A DNA stretch of 64,000 bases from Rhodococcoides corynebacterioides (GTDB lineage: Bacteria > Actinomycetota > Actinomycetes > Mycobacteriales > Mycobacteriaceae), in contig NZ_JABUBU010000013.1 of NCBI RefSeq assembly GCF_019834675.1, forward strand, positions 1 to 64,000, written 5' to 3'. The translations under genes and the position numbers were made by a program. The notes under the pieces were generated by a model. That model saw nothing but the letters and a program-made list of their open reading frames with translations. It was not told the DNA's origin and searched no databases. The first letter of the stretch is position 1; every line of letters begins with the position of its first letter. Below are positions 8,601 through 16,787 of the stretch, one piece after another.

Positions 8601-10456
8601 GTCAGCAGCTTCTCCAGCTCGCGGATCATCGTCGCCGTGTCGTGCGGGCCGTCGTGCCGGCGAGGGGTGTCGGCGCCACCCAGATAGAACGCGGGCGTTC
8701 CCGGCAGTTCGCTGGTGAGCGCGTCGAGTTCGTCGTCCTCGACGCGGGTGACGAAGTCGCCGGTCCGCATGTCGTCCTCGTACCGGTCCATGTCGAGCCC
8801 CACGGCGGCGGCGTAGCCGTCGACCGCGTCGCGTTCGAGGTCGTCGCTGTGCTGGAACAGCGTGTCGTGCATCTCCCAGAACTTGCCCTGGGCCGCGGCG
8901 GCCTCCGCGGCCTGCGCCGCGTAGCGGGCGTGCGGGTGGTGATCGTCCAGCGGGTAGTGCCGGAAGACGTAGCGCAATCGGTCACCGAAGTGCTCGCGCA
9001 ACTCCCGCGCGACCCCGGTGGCCTTGCTGCAGAACGGGCACTCGAAATCGCCGTACTCGACGACGGTGAGCGGCGCACCGAGGGGGCCGCGGACGTGGTC
9101 GCGTCGACCCACCGGCCGGAGCAGCTTCTTCGGCGGTCCGGCGGGCGGGGGTGCCAGGCGGTTGCCGAGAGCGAACACGCCCCAGCCGAGCAGTGCCGCG
9201 ATCACGGACGCCGACAGCACGCCCACGCGCGCCTCGTCCTGCAGCAGCGGGTCCTCGAGAGCCAGGTCGACGATGAACAGCGAAATGGTGAAGCCGACGC
9301 CGGACAACGCGGCGCCGCCCGCGATCTGCGGGAAGGTCAGGCCGGGGGCCAGCGCCCGGGGCCGGATGCGGGCGAACGCTGCGCTGGCGCCGGTGATGCC
9401 GACGAACTTGCCGATCACCAGTCCGAGCACGATGCCCCACGTCAGCGGGGACGTCGCCGCCGCGGACAGGGTCTCGCGGCTCAGGACCACCCCGGCGTTG
9501 GCGAGCGCGAAGATCGGCACCACCAGGAACGCGGTGTAGGGCTGGTAGAGGCGCATGAGCCGCTCGTTCACCGAGACCGCCCGCTCGAGCCCGAGGCGGG
9601 CGGCCCGCGCGTACTCCGGGTTCGGCGACTGACGGAACGCCCGCGTGAGTGCCGCGGCGTGCTCGACCTCCCGTCGCCGGGGCGGGTAGACCGGCAGCAG
9701 CAGCGCGATCATCACGCCGGCGAGGGTGGGGTGGACACCGGAGAGGTACATCGCCGTCCAGGTCACGAGCGAGACGACGAGGTACCCCGCACCGCGCCAC
9801 ACGCGCATCCGCCGTAGCACCAACACCAGAGCGAGGCCGACGAACGACACCAGGAGGGGGCCGACGCGCAGGTCGTCGGTGTAGACGACGGCGATGATCG
9901 CCAGGGCGCCGACGTCGTCCGCCACCGCGAGGGTCAGCAGGAACACGCGCAGGCGCAGGGCACGCGTCGGGCCGACGACGGCGAGCAGACCCAGCACGAA
10001 GGCCGTGTCGGTGGAGATCACGACGCCCCAGGCCGCGGACGCCGGGCCCGACGGGTTGAGCAGCAGGAACAGCAGCGCCGGAACAGCTAGTCCGGCCAGC
10101 GCCGCGACGATGGGCACCGCCGCGCGGGAGGTGTCCCGCAACTCGCCCATGGCGAACTCGCGTTTCACCTCGAGGCCGACGACGAAGAAGAACAGCGCCA
10201 TCAGGCCGTCGTTCACCCAGTGCTGGAGGTCGAGCTCGATGCCGTGGGTGCCGACGGTGACGGACAGCGGCGTGTGCCAGAAGGCCTGGTAGGTCTCGCC
10301 CCACGGCGAGTTGGCCCACACCAGCGCGAACACCGTGGCGGTGAGCAGGAACGCCGCGGCGAGGGTCTCGCTGCTGTCGCCGCGGCGTGCCTCGGCGATG
10401 CACTCGACCCAGCTCCGCATGCGCTCACGGTGGGTGGTGATGGGCGACTCGGTCAC
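8597..10456 (-). CDS. nhaA: Na+/H+ antiporter NhaA fused to a C-terminal DsbA-like thioredoxin domain
   Basis: The 619-residue protein has two parts. Residues 1 to about 415 are a complete NhaA antiporter with about 12 membrane helices, the signature [13 protein letters not shown] and the ion-binding [10 protein letters not shown] with paired Asp. After a short Pro/Gly linker, residues from about 430 on form a DsbA/thioredoxin-like domain. That domain has the active site FECPFCSKA (CxxC), a cis-Pro region [12 protein letters not shown] and the helical insert typical of DsbA. NhaA-DsbA fusions are known in actinobacteria. The antiporter exports Na+ in exchange for protons; the second domain is usually taken to be periplasmic or redox-sensing, but its role is unproven. 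Transcribed alone, downstream of the dps terminator. Confidence 0.94.
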   Translation of the reverse strand: MTESPITTHRERMRSWVECIAEARRGDSSETLAAAFLLTATVFALVWANSPWGETYQAFWHTPLSVTVGTHGIELDLQHWVNDGLMALFFFVVGLEVKREFAMGELRDTSRAAVPIVAALAGLAVPALLFLLLNPSGPASAAWGVVISTDTAFVLGLLAVVGPTRALRLRVFLLTLAVADDVGALAIIAVVYTDDLRVGPLLVSFVGLALVLVLRRMRVWRGAGYLVVSLVTWTAMYLSGVHPTLAGVMIALLLPVYPPRRREVEHAAALTRAFRQSPNPEYARAARLGLERAVSVNERLMRLYQPYTAFLVVPIFALANAGVVLSRETLSAAATSPLTWGIVLGLVIGKFVGITGASAAFARIRPRALAPGLTFPQIAGGAALSGVGFTISLFIVDLALEDPLLQDEARVGVLSASVIAALLGWGVFALGNRLAPPPAGPPKKLLRPVGRRDHVRGPLGAPLTVVEYGDFECPFCSKATGVARELREHFGDRLRYVFRHYPLDDHHPHARYAAQAAEAAAAQGKFWEMHDTLFQHSDDLERDAVDGYAAAVGLDMDRYEDDMRTGDFVTRVEDDELDALTSELPGTPAFYLGGADTPRRHDGPHDTATMIRELEKLLT

Positions 10457-10482
10457 CCGGGGAAACTACACCGGACGCACGA

Positions 10483-10518
10483 CGGCGCCGCACCCCCGAG
10501 TCGGGGAATGCGGCGCCG
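10483..10518 (-). terminator. Terminator hairpin between dps and nhaA
   Basis: CGGCGCCGCA (10483-10492) pairs with TGCGGCGCCG (10509-10518). The inner CCCC/GGGG can pair too. The hairpin starts 19 bases after the dps stop and ends just before the nhaA start region, so it probably separates the two minus-strand genes. Confidence 0.7.
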
Positions 10519-10536
10519 AGTCCGTGCGGAGACGGG

Positions 10537-11097
10537 TCAGCCGGCGTCGGCCGCGGCTTCCTTCTCCGAGGTCGCGCCCGCGGTGGAGAGCTGGCCACCG
10601 GCGTTCTCGAGGTGCGCGCGGACGAACCAGTGGAACAACTCGAGCTGGCCGCTGTGGCCGATCAGCAGGTCCTCGGTGACGGGGTCGACGTCACCGGTCT
10701 TCTCGATGGCCTCGCGGTAGTCGGAGATGACCCCCGTGTAGACGAGGTCGAGGGCACCGAGGTGCTCGATGGCCGGCGCACGGCCGATGCTGTAGTCGTC
10801 CCAGGTCCGCTGGGAGACGATGGTTCCCGGCGTACCCTTGGCCGACCCGCCGAGGGTGGCGATGCGCTCGGCGACGTCGTCGGCGAAGCCGCGCACGGCC
10901 TCGACCTGCGGGTCGAGCATCTCGTGCACCGAGATGAAGTTGGGGCCCACCACGTTCCAGTGCACGTGCTTGAGCGTCAGGTGCAGATCGTTCAGCGCGT
11001 TCAGCCGATCCTGCAGGATCTCTGCCACGCGTGCGCCGTCCTCGGTGGACATGCCCGGAACCGTGTACGAAGCCGTCTTCTGCGTCGAATCAGTCAT
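10537..11097 (-). CDS. dps: Dps-type miniferritin (starvation/oxidative-stress DNA protection)
   Basis: The 186-residue protein belongs to the Dps family. The inter-subunit ferroxidase ligands are visible in LKHVHWNVVGPNFISVHEML (His, His), followed by DPQVEAVRGFADDVAERI (Asp, Glu). The N-terminal LQDRLNALNDLHLTLKH helix and the C-terminal LFHWFVRAHLEN helix are typical. A short Ala/Glu/Lys tail follows (ATSEKEAAADAG). Dps forms 12-mers that oxidise and store Fe2+ using H2O2. The start at 11097 gives MTDSTQKTASYTVPGM, the usual form. The upstream region 11098-11130 contains GTTTCCAAAC but no promoter I can assign with confidence. Divergent from the metallopeptidase gene. Confidence 0.94.
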   Translation of the reverse strand: MTDSTQKTASYTVPGMSTEDGARVAEILQDRLNALNDLHLTLKHVHWNVVGPNFISVHEMLDPQVEAVRGFADDVAERIATLGGSAKGTPGTIVSQRTWDDYSIGRAPAIEHLGALDLVYTGVISDYREAIEKTGDVDPVTEDLLIGHSGQLELFHWFVRAHLENAGGQLSTAGATSEKEAAADAG

Positions 11098-11251
11098 GGC
11101 CGCAGAGTTGACCGAGCCCCCCGTTTCCAAACACCCGAGCGGGCGGTTCGAGGCGCGTGTCACGGCGACTACGCTGGGTATCCGACGCTCGCCCGGACGG
11201 CGGTGTCGCTGTCGGCGACGCCCGACGGCGTGAGGAAGGTTCCCGGAATCC

Positions 11252-12262
11252 ATGCGAGTGTTCTTCTGCCGCAAGTGCGGTCAGCAACTGTCCTTCGAGA
11301 ACTCGATCTGCCTGTCCTGCGACAGTCGGCTCGGCTTCCACCTGCCCGGCCGCAGCATCCAGGTCCTGGGCGACGACCTCACCGTCACCGTCGACGGGGT
11401 CGAGTGGGGCCGCTGCGCCAACATCAAACGGGCACGGTGCAACTGGCTGGTCGACCTCTCGACCGGGGCCACGCTCTGCGCGTCGTGCGCCCTCACCCGC
11501 ACCCGGCCCGCCGACAGCGACACCGACGCGATGGCGGAGTTCGCCGCCGCCGAGACCGCGAAACGGCGCGTGATCCTCGAGCTCGACGAGCTGCACCTGC
11601 CCATCGTCGGACGGGACGAGAACCCGTCGGGCGGCCTGGGGTTCGACCTGCTCTCCAGCGCCAACCGGCACGTCATCACCGGCCACGCCAACGGCCTCAT
11701 CACCCTCGACCTCGCCGAGAGCGACGACGCGCACCGCGAACAGCTGCGCGTGTCCATGGACGAGCCCTACCGCACCCTCGTCGGCCACTTCCGCCACGAG
11801 ATCGGGCACTACTACCAGACCGTGCTCATCGGGACCGGCGAGCACCGGGCGCGGTTCGAGGAGCTGTTCGGCAACCCCGACGACGACTACCAGGCCGCGC
11901 TCGACCGGCACTACAGCGAGGGCGCCCCCGAGGGCTGGCGGAAGAACCACGTGTCGTCCTACGCCACGATGCACCCCGCCGAGGACTGGGCCGAGACCTT
12001 CGCCCACTACCTGCACATCCGGGACACCCTCGACACCGCCGCGGCCTACGCCTTCGCGCCGGCCGGCTCGACCTTCGAGGCGCCGCTCGCCGGCGACGTC
12101 GGCTTCGACCGCATCATCGACTGGTGGCTGCCGCTCACCTGGGCCCTCAACCAGCTCAACCGGTCCATGGGGCACCAGGACCTCTACCCCTTCGTCCTGC
12201 CCGCCCGCGTGCTCGAGAAGATGCGCTTCGTCCACAGTGTCGTCGTGCCCGAAGTCGGCTGA
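11252..12262 (+). CDS. Zinc-ribbon putative metallopeptidase (Peptidase_Mx / DUF2248 type)
   Basis: The 336-residue protein starts with a zinc ribbon (FFCRKCGQQLSFENSICLSC, Cys pairs at about residues 6/9 and 20/23), followed by a second Cys cluster near residue 50 (RCANIKRARCNW) and 75 (LCASCAL). The central region carries the gluzincin-like motif GHFRHEIGHYYQ, and a downstream Glu in AEDWAETFAHYLHIRDTLDT fits the third metal ligand. This matches the actinobacterial and proteobacterial family annotated as putative zinc-binding metallopeptidase. No signal peptide is present, so it is cytoplasmic; the substrate is unknown. ATG 11252 follows GTGAGGAAGGTTCCCGG. The last codons and stop lie inside a 34-bp tandem repeat (12242-12324). 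Confidence 0.88.
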   Translation: MRVFFCRKCGQQLSFENSICLSCDSRLGFHLPGRSIQVLGDDLTVTVDGVEWGRCANIKRARCNWLVDLSTGATLCASCALTRTRPADSDTDAMAEFAAAETAKRRVILELDELHLPIVGRDENPSGGLGFDLLSSANRHVITGHANGLITLDLAESDDAHREQLRVSMDEPYRTLVGHFRHEIGHYYQTVLIGTGEHRARFEELFGNPDDDYQAALDRHYSEGAPEGWRKNHVSSYATMHPAEDWAETFAHYLHIRDTLDTAAAYAFAPAGSTFEAPLAGDVGFDRIIDWWLPLTWALNQLNRSMGHQDLYPFVLPARVLEKMRFVHSVVVPEVG

Positions 12263-12324
12263 CCCGGGCAGGGTGGTCGTGCCCGAAGTCGGCTGACCCG
12301 GGCAGGGTGGTCGTGCCCGAAGTC
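12242..12324. repeat. 34-bp tandem repeat (about 2.4 copies) spanning the metallopeptidase stop codon
   Basis: Two perfect 34-bp units (12242-12275 and 12276-12309), each starting GTCGTGCCCGAAGTCGGCTG, are followed by a 15-base partial third copy (12310-12324). Each unit contains the codons for VVPEVG and the TGA stop. The first unit holds the real end of the gene, and the rest fills the gap to the convergent EAL-DICT gene. The unit length is not a multiple of three. Confidence 0.97.
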
Positions 12325-12331
12325 CTCCAGG

Positions 12332-13651
12332 TCAGCTCCCGCTGCGCTCCGGTGGGAGCCGGGCGACCAGCGACCGCGCGCACTCGATGGTGAGCGTCGG
12401 GTCGTGGCTGAGGACGTAGTCGAAACGACGGTCCATGTCCGGGCCGCCGTCGCCCAGATCGCGGGCCGCGAGCACGGCCGAGAAGTGCGGTGACAGCACC
12501 ACGACGTCCCATTCCTCGCGCAGCGCGTCCGAGGCGGGCAGGCCCGCGCCGCGAATCTTGGGTGCCGGCTCCGTGCCCATGTTCTCGGCCAGCGCGCCCA
12601 CCAGCGCCGCGTTCTGCGCCATCAGCTCCCAGCGCCGACCGGTCAGCGCGGTGAAGTGCCGGATGTGCTGGAACGCGCCCATCATGAGCGCGGTCTGACG
12701 GCTGTCCGTGGCCATCGACTCGAGGTTCTTGCTGATCTCGATGAGCAGCCGCTTGCTCGCCCGCCGCACGTCGAGACCGCCCGCGGCCAGGTTGTACGGC
12801 GTGGACAGCGGCGTCGCGCCGCGCCCGCGGGCCGTGCCGAACTCGAGGGGCGAGCCGACCGGACTGTCGCCGGAGAGCGTCGTCGTCGAGCCGTAGAGGG
12901 GACCCTCGCCCACCCGGGCGCCCATGGCGAGGGCGGCGAGCGCCGAGGCCTCGTCGGTGATGCCCTCCGCCATGACGATGGCGCCCGTGCGCTCCACCTG
13001 CGCCGCGACGGCGTTCACCACGCGGGCGGTGAAACGGTTGGGGCGCGTCGCGAGCAGCGTGCGGTCGAGCTTGACGACGTCCGGCTCGAGCAGCGGGAGC
13101 AGCGCCAACGACTCCGGCCGGACGCCGACGTGGTCGACGGCGATGGCCCAGCCGAGCCGGCGTACCTCGGCGACGACACGCATGAGGTGGGCGGGGCGAC
13201 GAATCAGAGCGGTCTCGTCGAACTGCAGCACCGCGCCGCCCGCGTCCTGATCGTGCAGGTCCGGCAGGTCGGTGAGGGAGTCCGGATCGACGGCGATGAA
13301 CAGCGGAACCTCGCGCGGCTTGTCCTCGCGCGCGGCGGCCGCCAGGGCGCCGTTCCACCGAGCGGCGTCGAGATCGGGCGTCATGCCCATCGCGCGAGCG
13401 GCGGAAGCCAGGGCCGCGGGCTCGGCGAACGACGAGTCGGCGGGACCCCCGACCACGGCCTCGTAGCCGACGATGGACCCGGTCTGCAGATCGATGATGC
13501 GCTGGAAGGACGTGTGCAGACTGTCCGGTCCGAGCAGTGCACTGAGGCCGTTCTCGGCGCGCTCGGGAAACAGTGCCGCAGGCTGTATCCGATCGCCCGC
13601 TGTCGCAGGCAGGGGTCGCTCGGACTCCTGTCCTCGGTCGTCGACCACCAC
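12332..13651 (-). CDS. EAL-like (probably inactive) phosphodiesterase domain with C-terminal DICT sensor domain
   Basis: Residues about 30-270 form an EAL-type barrel and residues about 285-430 a DICT domain, a pairing common in actinobacteria. The EAL fold is recognisable from FQRIIDLQTGSIVGYEAVV, LQFDETALI, AVDHVGVRPESLALLP, VVKLDRTLL, AIVMAEGI and GARVGEGPLYG. Key catalytic positions are changed: the usual DDFG reads VDHVG, the usual NxS after the first strand reads AVD, and the usual GQG before YLF reads GEG. I therefore infer loss of c-di-GMP hydrolysis and a binding or sensory role. GTG 13651 is preferred for the AGAAGAAGGG upstream; GTG 13693 would add 14 residues. It may control the divergent transpeptidase, but there is no direct evidence. 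Confidence 0.8.
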   Translation of the reverse strand: MVVDDRGQESERPLPATAGDRIQPAALFPERAENGLSALLGPDSLHTSFQRIIDLQTGSIVGYEAVVGGPADSSFAEPAALASAARAMGMTPDLDAARWNGALAAAAREDKPREVPLFIAVDPDSLTDLPDLHDQDAGGAVLQFDETALIRRPAHLMRVVAEVRRLGWAIAVDHVGVRPESLALLPLLEPDVVKLDRTLLATRPNRFTARVVNAVAAQVERTGAIVMAEGITDEASALAALAMGARVGEGPLYGSTTTLSGDSPVGSPLEFGTARGRGATPLSTPYNLAAGGLDVRRASKRLLIEISKNLESMATDSRQTALMMGAFQHIRHFTALTGRRWELMAQNAALVGALAENMGTEPAPKIRGAGLPASDALREEWDVVVLSPHFSAVLAARDLGDGGPDMDRRFDYVLSHDPTLTIECARSLVARLPPERSGS

Positions 13652-13852
13652 GGCGTGCGGCCCTTCTTCTCGTCGTGTGCATCGGACCGACACGTCGTCG
13701 TCCGCGCAGCACGGGTGAACCTCGACCGTCGCCGTGGCTTGACATCGGTCTCGCGTGTCTTGCCACGATACCCGACTGGCGACGGCCGTCGCCTCTGTGT
13801 GTTAATGGCGGAACACGACTCGATTCGAGACCGACAGGGATGGTTCACGCTC

Positions 13853-14800
13853 ATGGGAGTTCGTCGTACGTCCGGTTCCGTGGCGCGAGCAGCGGTGGGC
13901 GCCGTCGTCGTCACCGCCGGCCTGATCGCCGCCGCAGCACCGGCCGCGGCCGCGCCGCTCTGGCCCGGTGGCCCCGACATCTCGCTGCCCGGCCTGCCGC
14001 CGGCGCCCGAGCTGCCCACTCTGCCCGGACTGCCCGCACCGCCGTCGCTGCCGACCGTCCCGCAGCTGCCCGTCGAACCCCAGCGCGGCCCGGCCAACTT
14101 CGCCACCCCCGCGGTGAACCCGTCCGCCGGTGAGGTGGTCGGCATCGCGCAGCCGGTGATCCTGCGGTTCTCCGCACCGATCGCCGACCGCGCCGTCGCG
14201 GAACGCGCCATCGACGTCACGACTTCGGCGGGCGACGTCCCCGGCCGATTCTTCTGGTTCTCCGATCGTCAGGTGCGGTGGCGTCCCGACGCCTTCTGGC
14301 CGGCCAACACCGACGTGACCGTGCGCGCGGGGGATCTGACGAGCACGTTCACCGTCGGCGACGCGATCGTCACGACGGCCGACGACGCCACCAAGACCAT
14401 CACGGTGACGCGCAACGGCGCCGTCGTGCGCACCATGCCGACGTCGATGGGCAAGCCGGGTCACGAGACGCCCAACGGCACCTACGTGATCGGCGAGCGC
14501 TACCGCGACATGTACATGGACTCGTCCACCTACGGTGTGCCCGTCGACGCTCCCGAGGGCTACCGCACGTACGTCGAGTACGCGACGCGCATGTCGAACA
14601 GCGGGATCTTCGTCCACGCCGCCCCGTGGTCGGTGACCAGCCAGGGCGTCGAGAACGTCAGTCACGGCTGCCTGAACGTCAGCACCGAGGACGCGAAATG
14701 GTTCTACGAGACCGTGCAGAAGGGCGATCCGGTGGTGGTGCAGAACACCGCGGGCGGCGTTCTGAGCGGCTACGACGGCCTCGGAGACTGGCAGCTGTAG
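13853..14800 (+). CDS. Secreted L,D-transpeptidase (Ldt, YkuD domain)
   Basis: The 315-residue protein has a Sec signal peptide ending AAPAAAA-AP near residue 35, then a Pro/Leu-rich linker (LPGLPPAPELPTLPGLPA). An Ig-like domain (about 80-155; PVILRFSAPIADRAV, VRWRPDAFWPANTDV) is followed by the YkuD catalytic domain (about 160-290) with the active-site motif IFVHAAPWSV...VSHGCLNVS; Cys is the nucleophile and His is in SHGC. These enzymes make 3-3 cross-links in peptidoglycan and resist most beta-lactams except carbapenems. The Ig-plus-YkuD layout is that of mycobacterial Ldt proteins. ATG 13853 is chosen at the start of the signal peptide, though its ribosome site is weak; an ATG at 13805 is possible. 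Confidence 0.93.
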   Translation: MGVRRTSGSVARAAVGAVVVTAGLIAAAAPAAAAPLWPGGPDISLPGLPPAPELPTLPGLPAPPSLPTVPQLPVEPQRGPANFATPAVNPSAGEVVGIAQPVILRFSAPIADRAVAERAIDVTTSAGDVPGRFFWFSDRQVRWRPDAFWPANTDVTVRAGDLTSTFTVGDAIVTTADDATKTITVTRNGAVVRTMPTSMGKPGHETPNGTYVIGERYRDMYMDSSTYGVPVDAPEGYRTYVEYATRMSNSGIFVHAAPWSVTSQGVENVSHGCLNVSTEDAKWFYETVQKGDPVVVQNTAGGVLSGYDGLGDWQL

Positions 14801-14877
14801 AAACGCCACCGTCCGGACAGGTGCGGATCCGTTCCAGTTCACCATTAGTTCGTTTTATCTAGGCTAATGTCCCATCG

Positions 14878-15876
14878 GTGACAGCACTTCTCCCTCGGCG
14901 GGCGGCTTCTCGGAGCCCCCGGCGACCGGTCGGTCGGGGCCGACCCGTCGTGCAGCGGACGCTGCCGGATCTTCCTCCGGCGCAACGCTCTTTCCTGCGT
15001 CGTCCGTGGCGGGACTACGCCCTGTTCCTGGTGCTGGTGGGGCCGAATCTGGTTCTGCTCGGGGTCTTCACCTACCGGCCGCTGGTGGACAACATCCGGC
15101 TGTCGTTCTTCGACTGGAACATCAGCTCGCCGACCTCGACGTTCATCGGACTGGCGAACTACCGCGAGTGGTGGGGCCGCAGCGACACGTGGCAGATCGT
15201 GTCCAACACCGTGATCTTCACGATCGCGGCCGTCGCGGGCAGCATGCTGCTCGGCCTGATCCTGGCGATGCTGCTCGACCGGAAGTTACGGGGCCGGAAC
15301 GTTGTTCGCTCGGCCGTCTTCGCGCCGTTCGTCATCTCGGGTGCCGCGATCGGCGTGGCCTTCCAGTTCGTCTTCGACCCGAACTTCGGCCTGATCCAGG
15401 ATCTGATGCGCCGCATCGGGTTCGACAGCGTGCCGGACTTCTACCAGAGCCCCGGGTGGGCGCTGTTCATGGTCACGGTGACCTACCTATGGAAGAACCT
15501 CGGCTACGCCTTCGTCATCTATCTCGCTGCGCTGCAGGGCCTCCGGCAGGATCTGACCGAGGCCGCGCAGATCGACGGCGCGAGTCGCTGGACCACGTTC
15601 CGCAAGGTCACCCTGCCGCAGCTGCGGCCCACGACGTTCTTCCTGTCGATCACGGTGATGCTCAACTCCCTGCAGGTCTTCGACATCATCAACGTCATGA
15701 CCCGCGGTGGCCCCCTGGGCATCGGCACCACCACGATGGTCTACCAGGTGTACGAGGAGTCCTTCCGCAACTTCCGAGCCGGCTACGGTGCCACCGTCGC
15801 CACCGTCATGTTCCTGGTGCTGCTGATCATCACGGTGTTCCAGGTGCGGGTCATGGATCGAGGTGACGCACGATGA
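14878..15876 (+). CDS. ugpA: Carbohydrate ABC transporter permease, UgpA-like
   Basis: The 332-residue permease has six membrane helices after a basic N-terminal tail (about 45 residues). The binding-protein-dependent transport signature is EAAQIDGASRWTTFRKVTLP, where the EAA loop contacts the ATPase. It opens a four-gene ugpA-E-B-C cluster; in mycobacteria the equivalent system takes up glycerophosphodiester-type substrates, so this is a candidate for glycerophosphocholine or glycerol-3-phosphate uptake, inferred from gene order and similarity. The GTG start lacks a Shine-Dalgarno sequence and sits eight bases after TAATGT (14865-14870), which could be a -10 element, so the message may be leaderless. 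The stop overlaps the next start by four bases. Confidence 0.9.
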   Translation: MTALLPRRAASRSPRRPVGRGRPVVQRTLPDLPPAQRSFLRRPWRDYALFLVLVGPNLVLLGVFTYRPLVDNIRLSFFDWNISSPTSTFIGLANYREWWGRSDTWQIVSNTVIFTIAAVAGSMLLGLILAMLLDRKLRGRNVVRSAVFAPFVISGAAIGVAFQFVFDPNFGLIQDLMRRIGFDSVPDFYQSPGWALFMVTVTYLWKNLGYAFVIYLAALQGLRQDLTEAAQIDGASRWTTFRKVTLPQLRPTTFFLSITVMLNSLQVFDIINVMTRGGPLGIGTTTMVYQVYEESFRNFRAGYGATVATVMFLVLLIITVFQVRVMDRGDAR

Positions 15877-16745
15877 CCGCCACCACCACGCCGGTCCCGC
15901 CGGCGCAGCTCGACGCGGACCGACGCCGTCGGCTCTCCAGCCTGTTCGGCTACGCCGCCATGGTCGTCGTCATCGTCATCATCGGACTGCCGCTGTTCTG
16001 GATCGTCGTCACCTCGTTCAAGGAACGCGGCGACATCTACGTGCAGCCGTCCATCTGGTGGCCCAGTGTCTTCCGGCCGGAGAACTACGCGGACGCCACC
16101 TCGACGGTGCCGTTCTGGACCTTCCTGAAGAACTCGCTGATCATCACCAGCATTCTCGCGGTGGTGAAGTTCGTCCTCGGCGTCCTCAGTGCCTACGGCC
16201 TGGTGTTCCTGCGCTTCCCGGGCAAGACCATCGTGTTCCTCGTCATCATCGCCGCCCTCATGGTGCCGAACCAGATCACGGTCATCTCCAACTACGCCCT
16301 CGTCGCACAGTTGGGGTGGCGCAACACCTTCCAGGGCATCATCGTGCCGCTGGCCGGGGTCGCGTTCGGCACGTTCCTCATGCGCAACCACTTCCTGTCC
16401 ATACCGCAGGAGATCATCGAGGCCGCGCGCATGGACGCTGCCGGCCCCGTGCGGTTGCTGTTCCGGGTGGTCCTGCCGCTGTCCGGTCCGACCATGGTCG
16501 CGTTCGCGACGATCACCGTGGTCAACGAGTGGAACGAGTACCTCTGGCCGTTCCTGATGTCCGACGACTCCTCCGTCGCACCGCTTCCCGTCGGCCTGAC
16601 GCAGTTGCAGAACAACGACGGTGTCACCAACTGGGGGCCGGTGATGGCCGGCACCGTCCTGACGATGATCCCCATCCTGATCGTGTTCCTCGCCCTGCAG
16701 CGGCACATGATCAAGGGCTTGACCTCCGGCGCCGTCAAGGGCTGA
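15873..16745 (+). CDS. ugpE: Carbohydrate ABC transporter permease, UgpE-like
   Basis: The 290-residue second permease of the importer has six membrane helices and the EAA-loop motif EAARMDAAGPVRLLFRVVLP. FGTFLMRNHFLSIPQEI and VVNEWNEYLWPF are typical of the MalG/UgpE group. ATGA overlap with ugpA indicates translational coupling and equal stoichiometry. The end of the gene forms one arm of a short hairpin followed by a T-run (16731-16757), so part of the transcription probably stops here before ugpB. Substrate as for the cluster: inferred glycerol-3-phosphate or glycerophosphodiester. Confidence 0.91.
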   Translation: MTATTTPVPPAQLDADRRRRLSSLFGYAAMVVVIVIIGLPLFWIVVTSFKERGDIYVQPSIWWPSVFRPENYADATSTVPFWTFLKNSLIITSILAVVKFVLGVLSAYGLVFLRFPGKTIVFLVIIAALMVPNQITVISNYALVAQLGWRNTFQGIIVPLAGVAFGTFLMRNHFLSIPQEIIEAARMDAAGPVRLLFRVVLPLSGPTMVAFATITVVNEWNEYLWPFLMSDDSSVAPLPVGLTQLQNNDGVTNWGPVMAGTVLTMIPILIVFLALQRHMIKGLTSGAVKG

Positions 16746-16757
16746 CCGGCCTTTTTT
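16731..16757 (+). terminator. Intrinsic terminator inside the ugp operon, overlapping the ugpE stop
   Basis: GCCGTCA (16731-16737) pairs with TGACCGGC (16743-16750, one bulged C) around AGGGC, followed by CTTTTTTC. This is the clearest T-tract terminator I noticed in the window. It lies between ugpE and ugpB, so it would attenuate rather than end the operon, or ugpB may have its own promoter. Confidence 0.6.
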
Positions 16758-16787
16758 CTCGCGCACACCACCAACACAGGAGTCGAC

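Noticed and set aside
10457..11251. A stress-sigma-type promoter before dps, based on GTTTCCAAAC near 11122-11131
   Set aside because: The matching -10 element could not be placed at proper spacing, so no promoter is reported.
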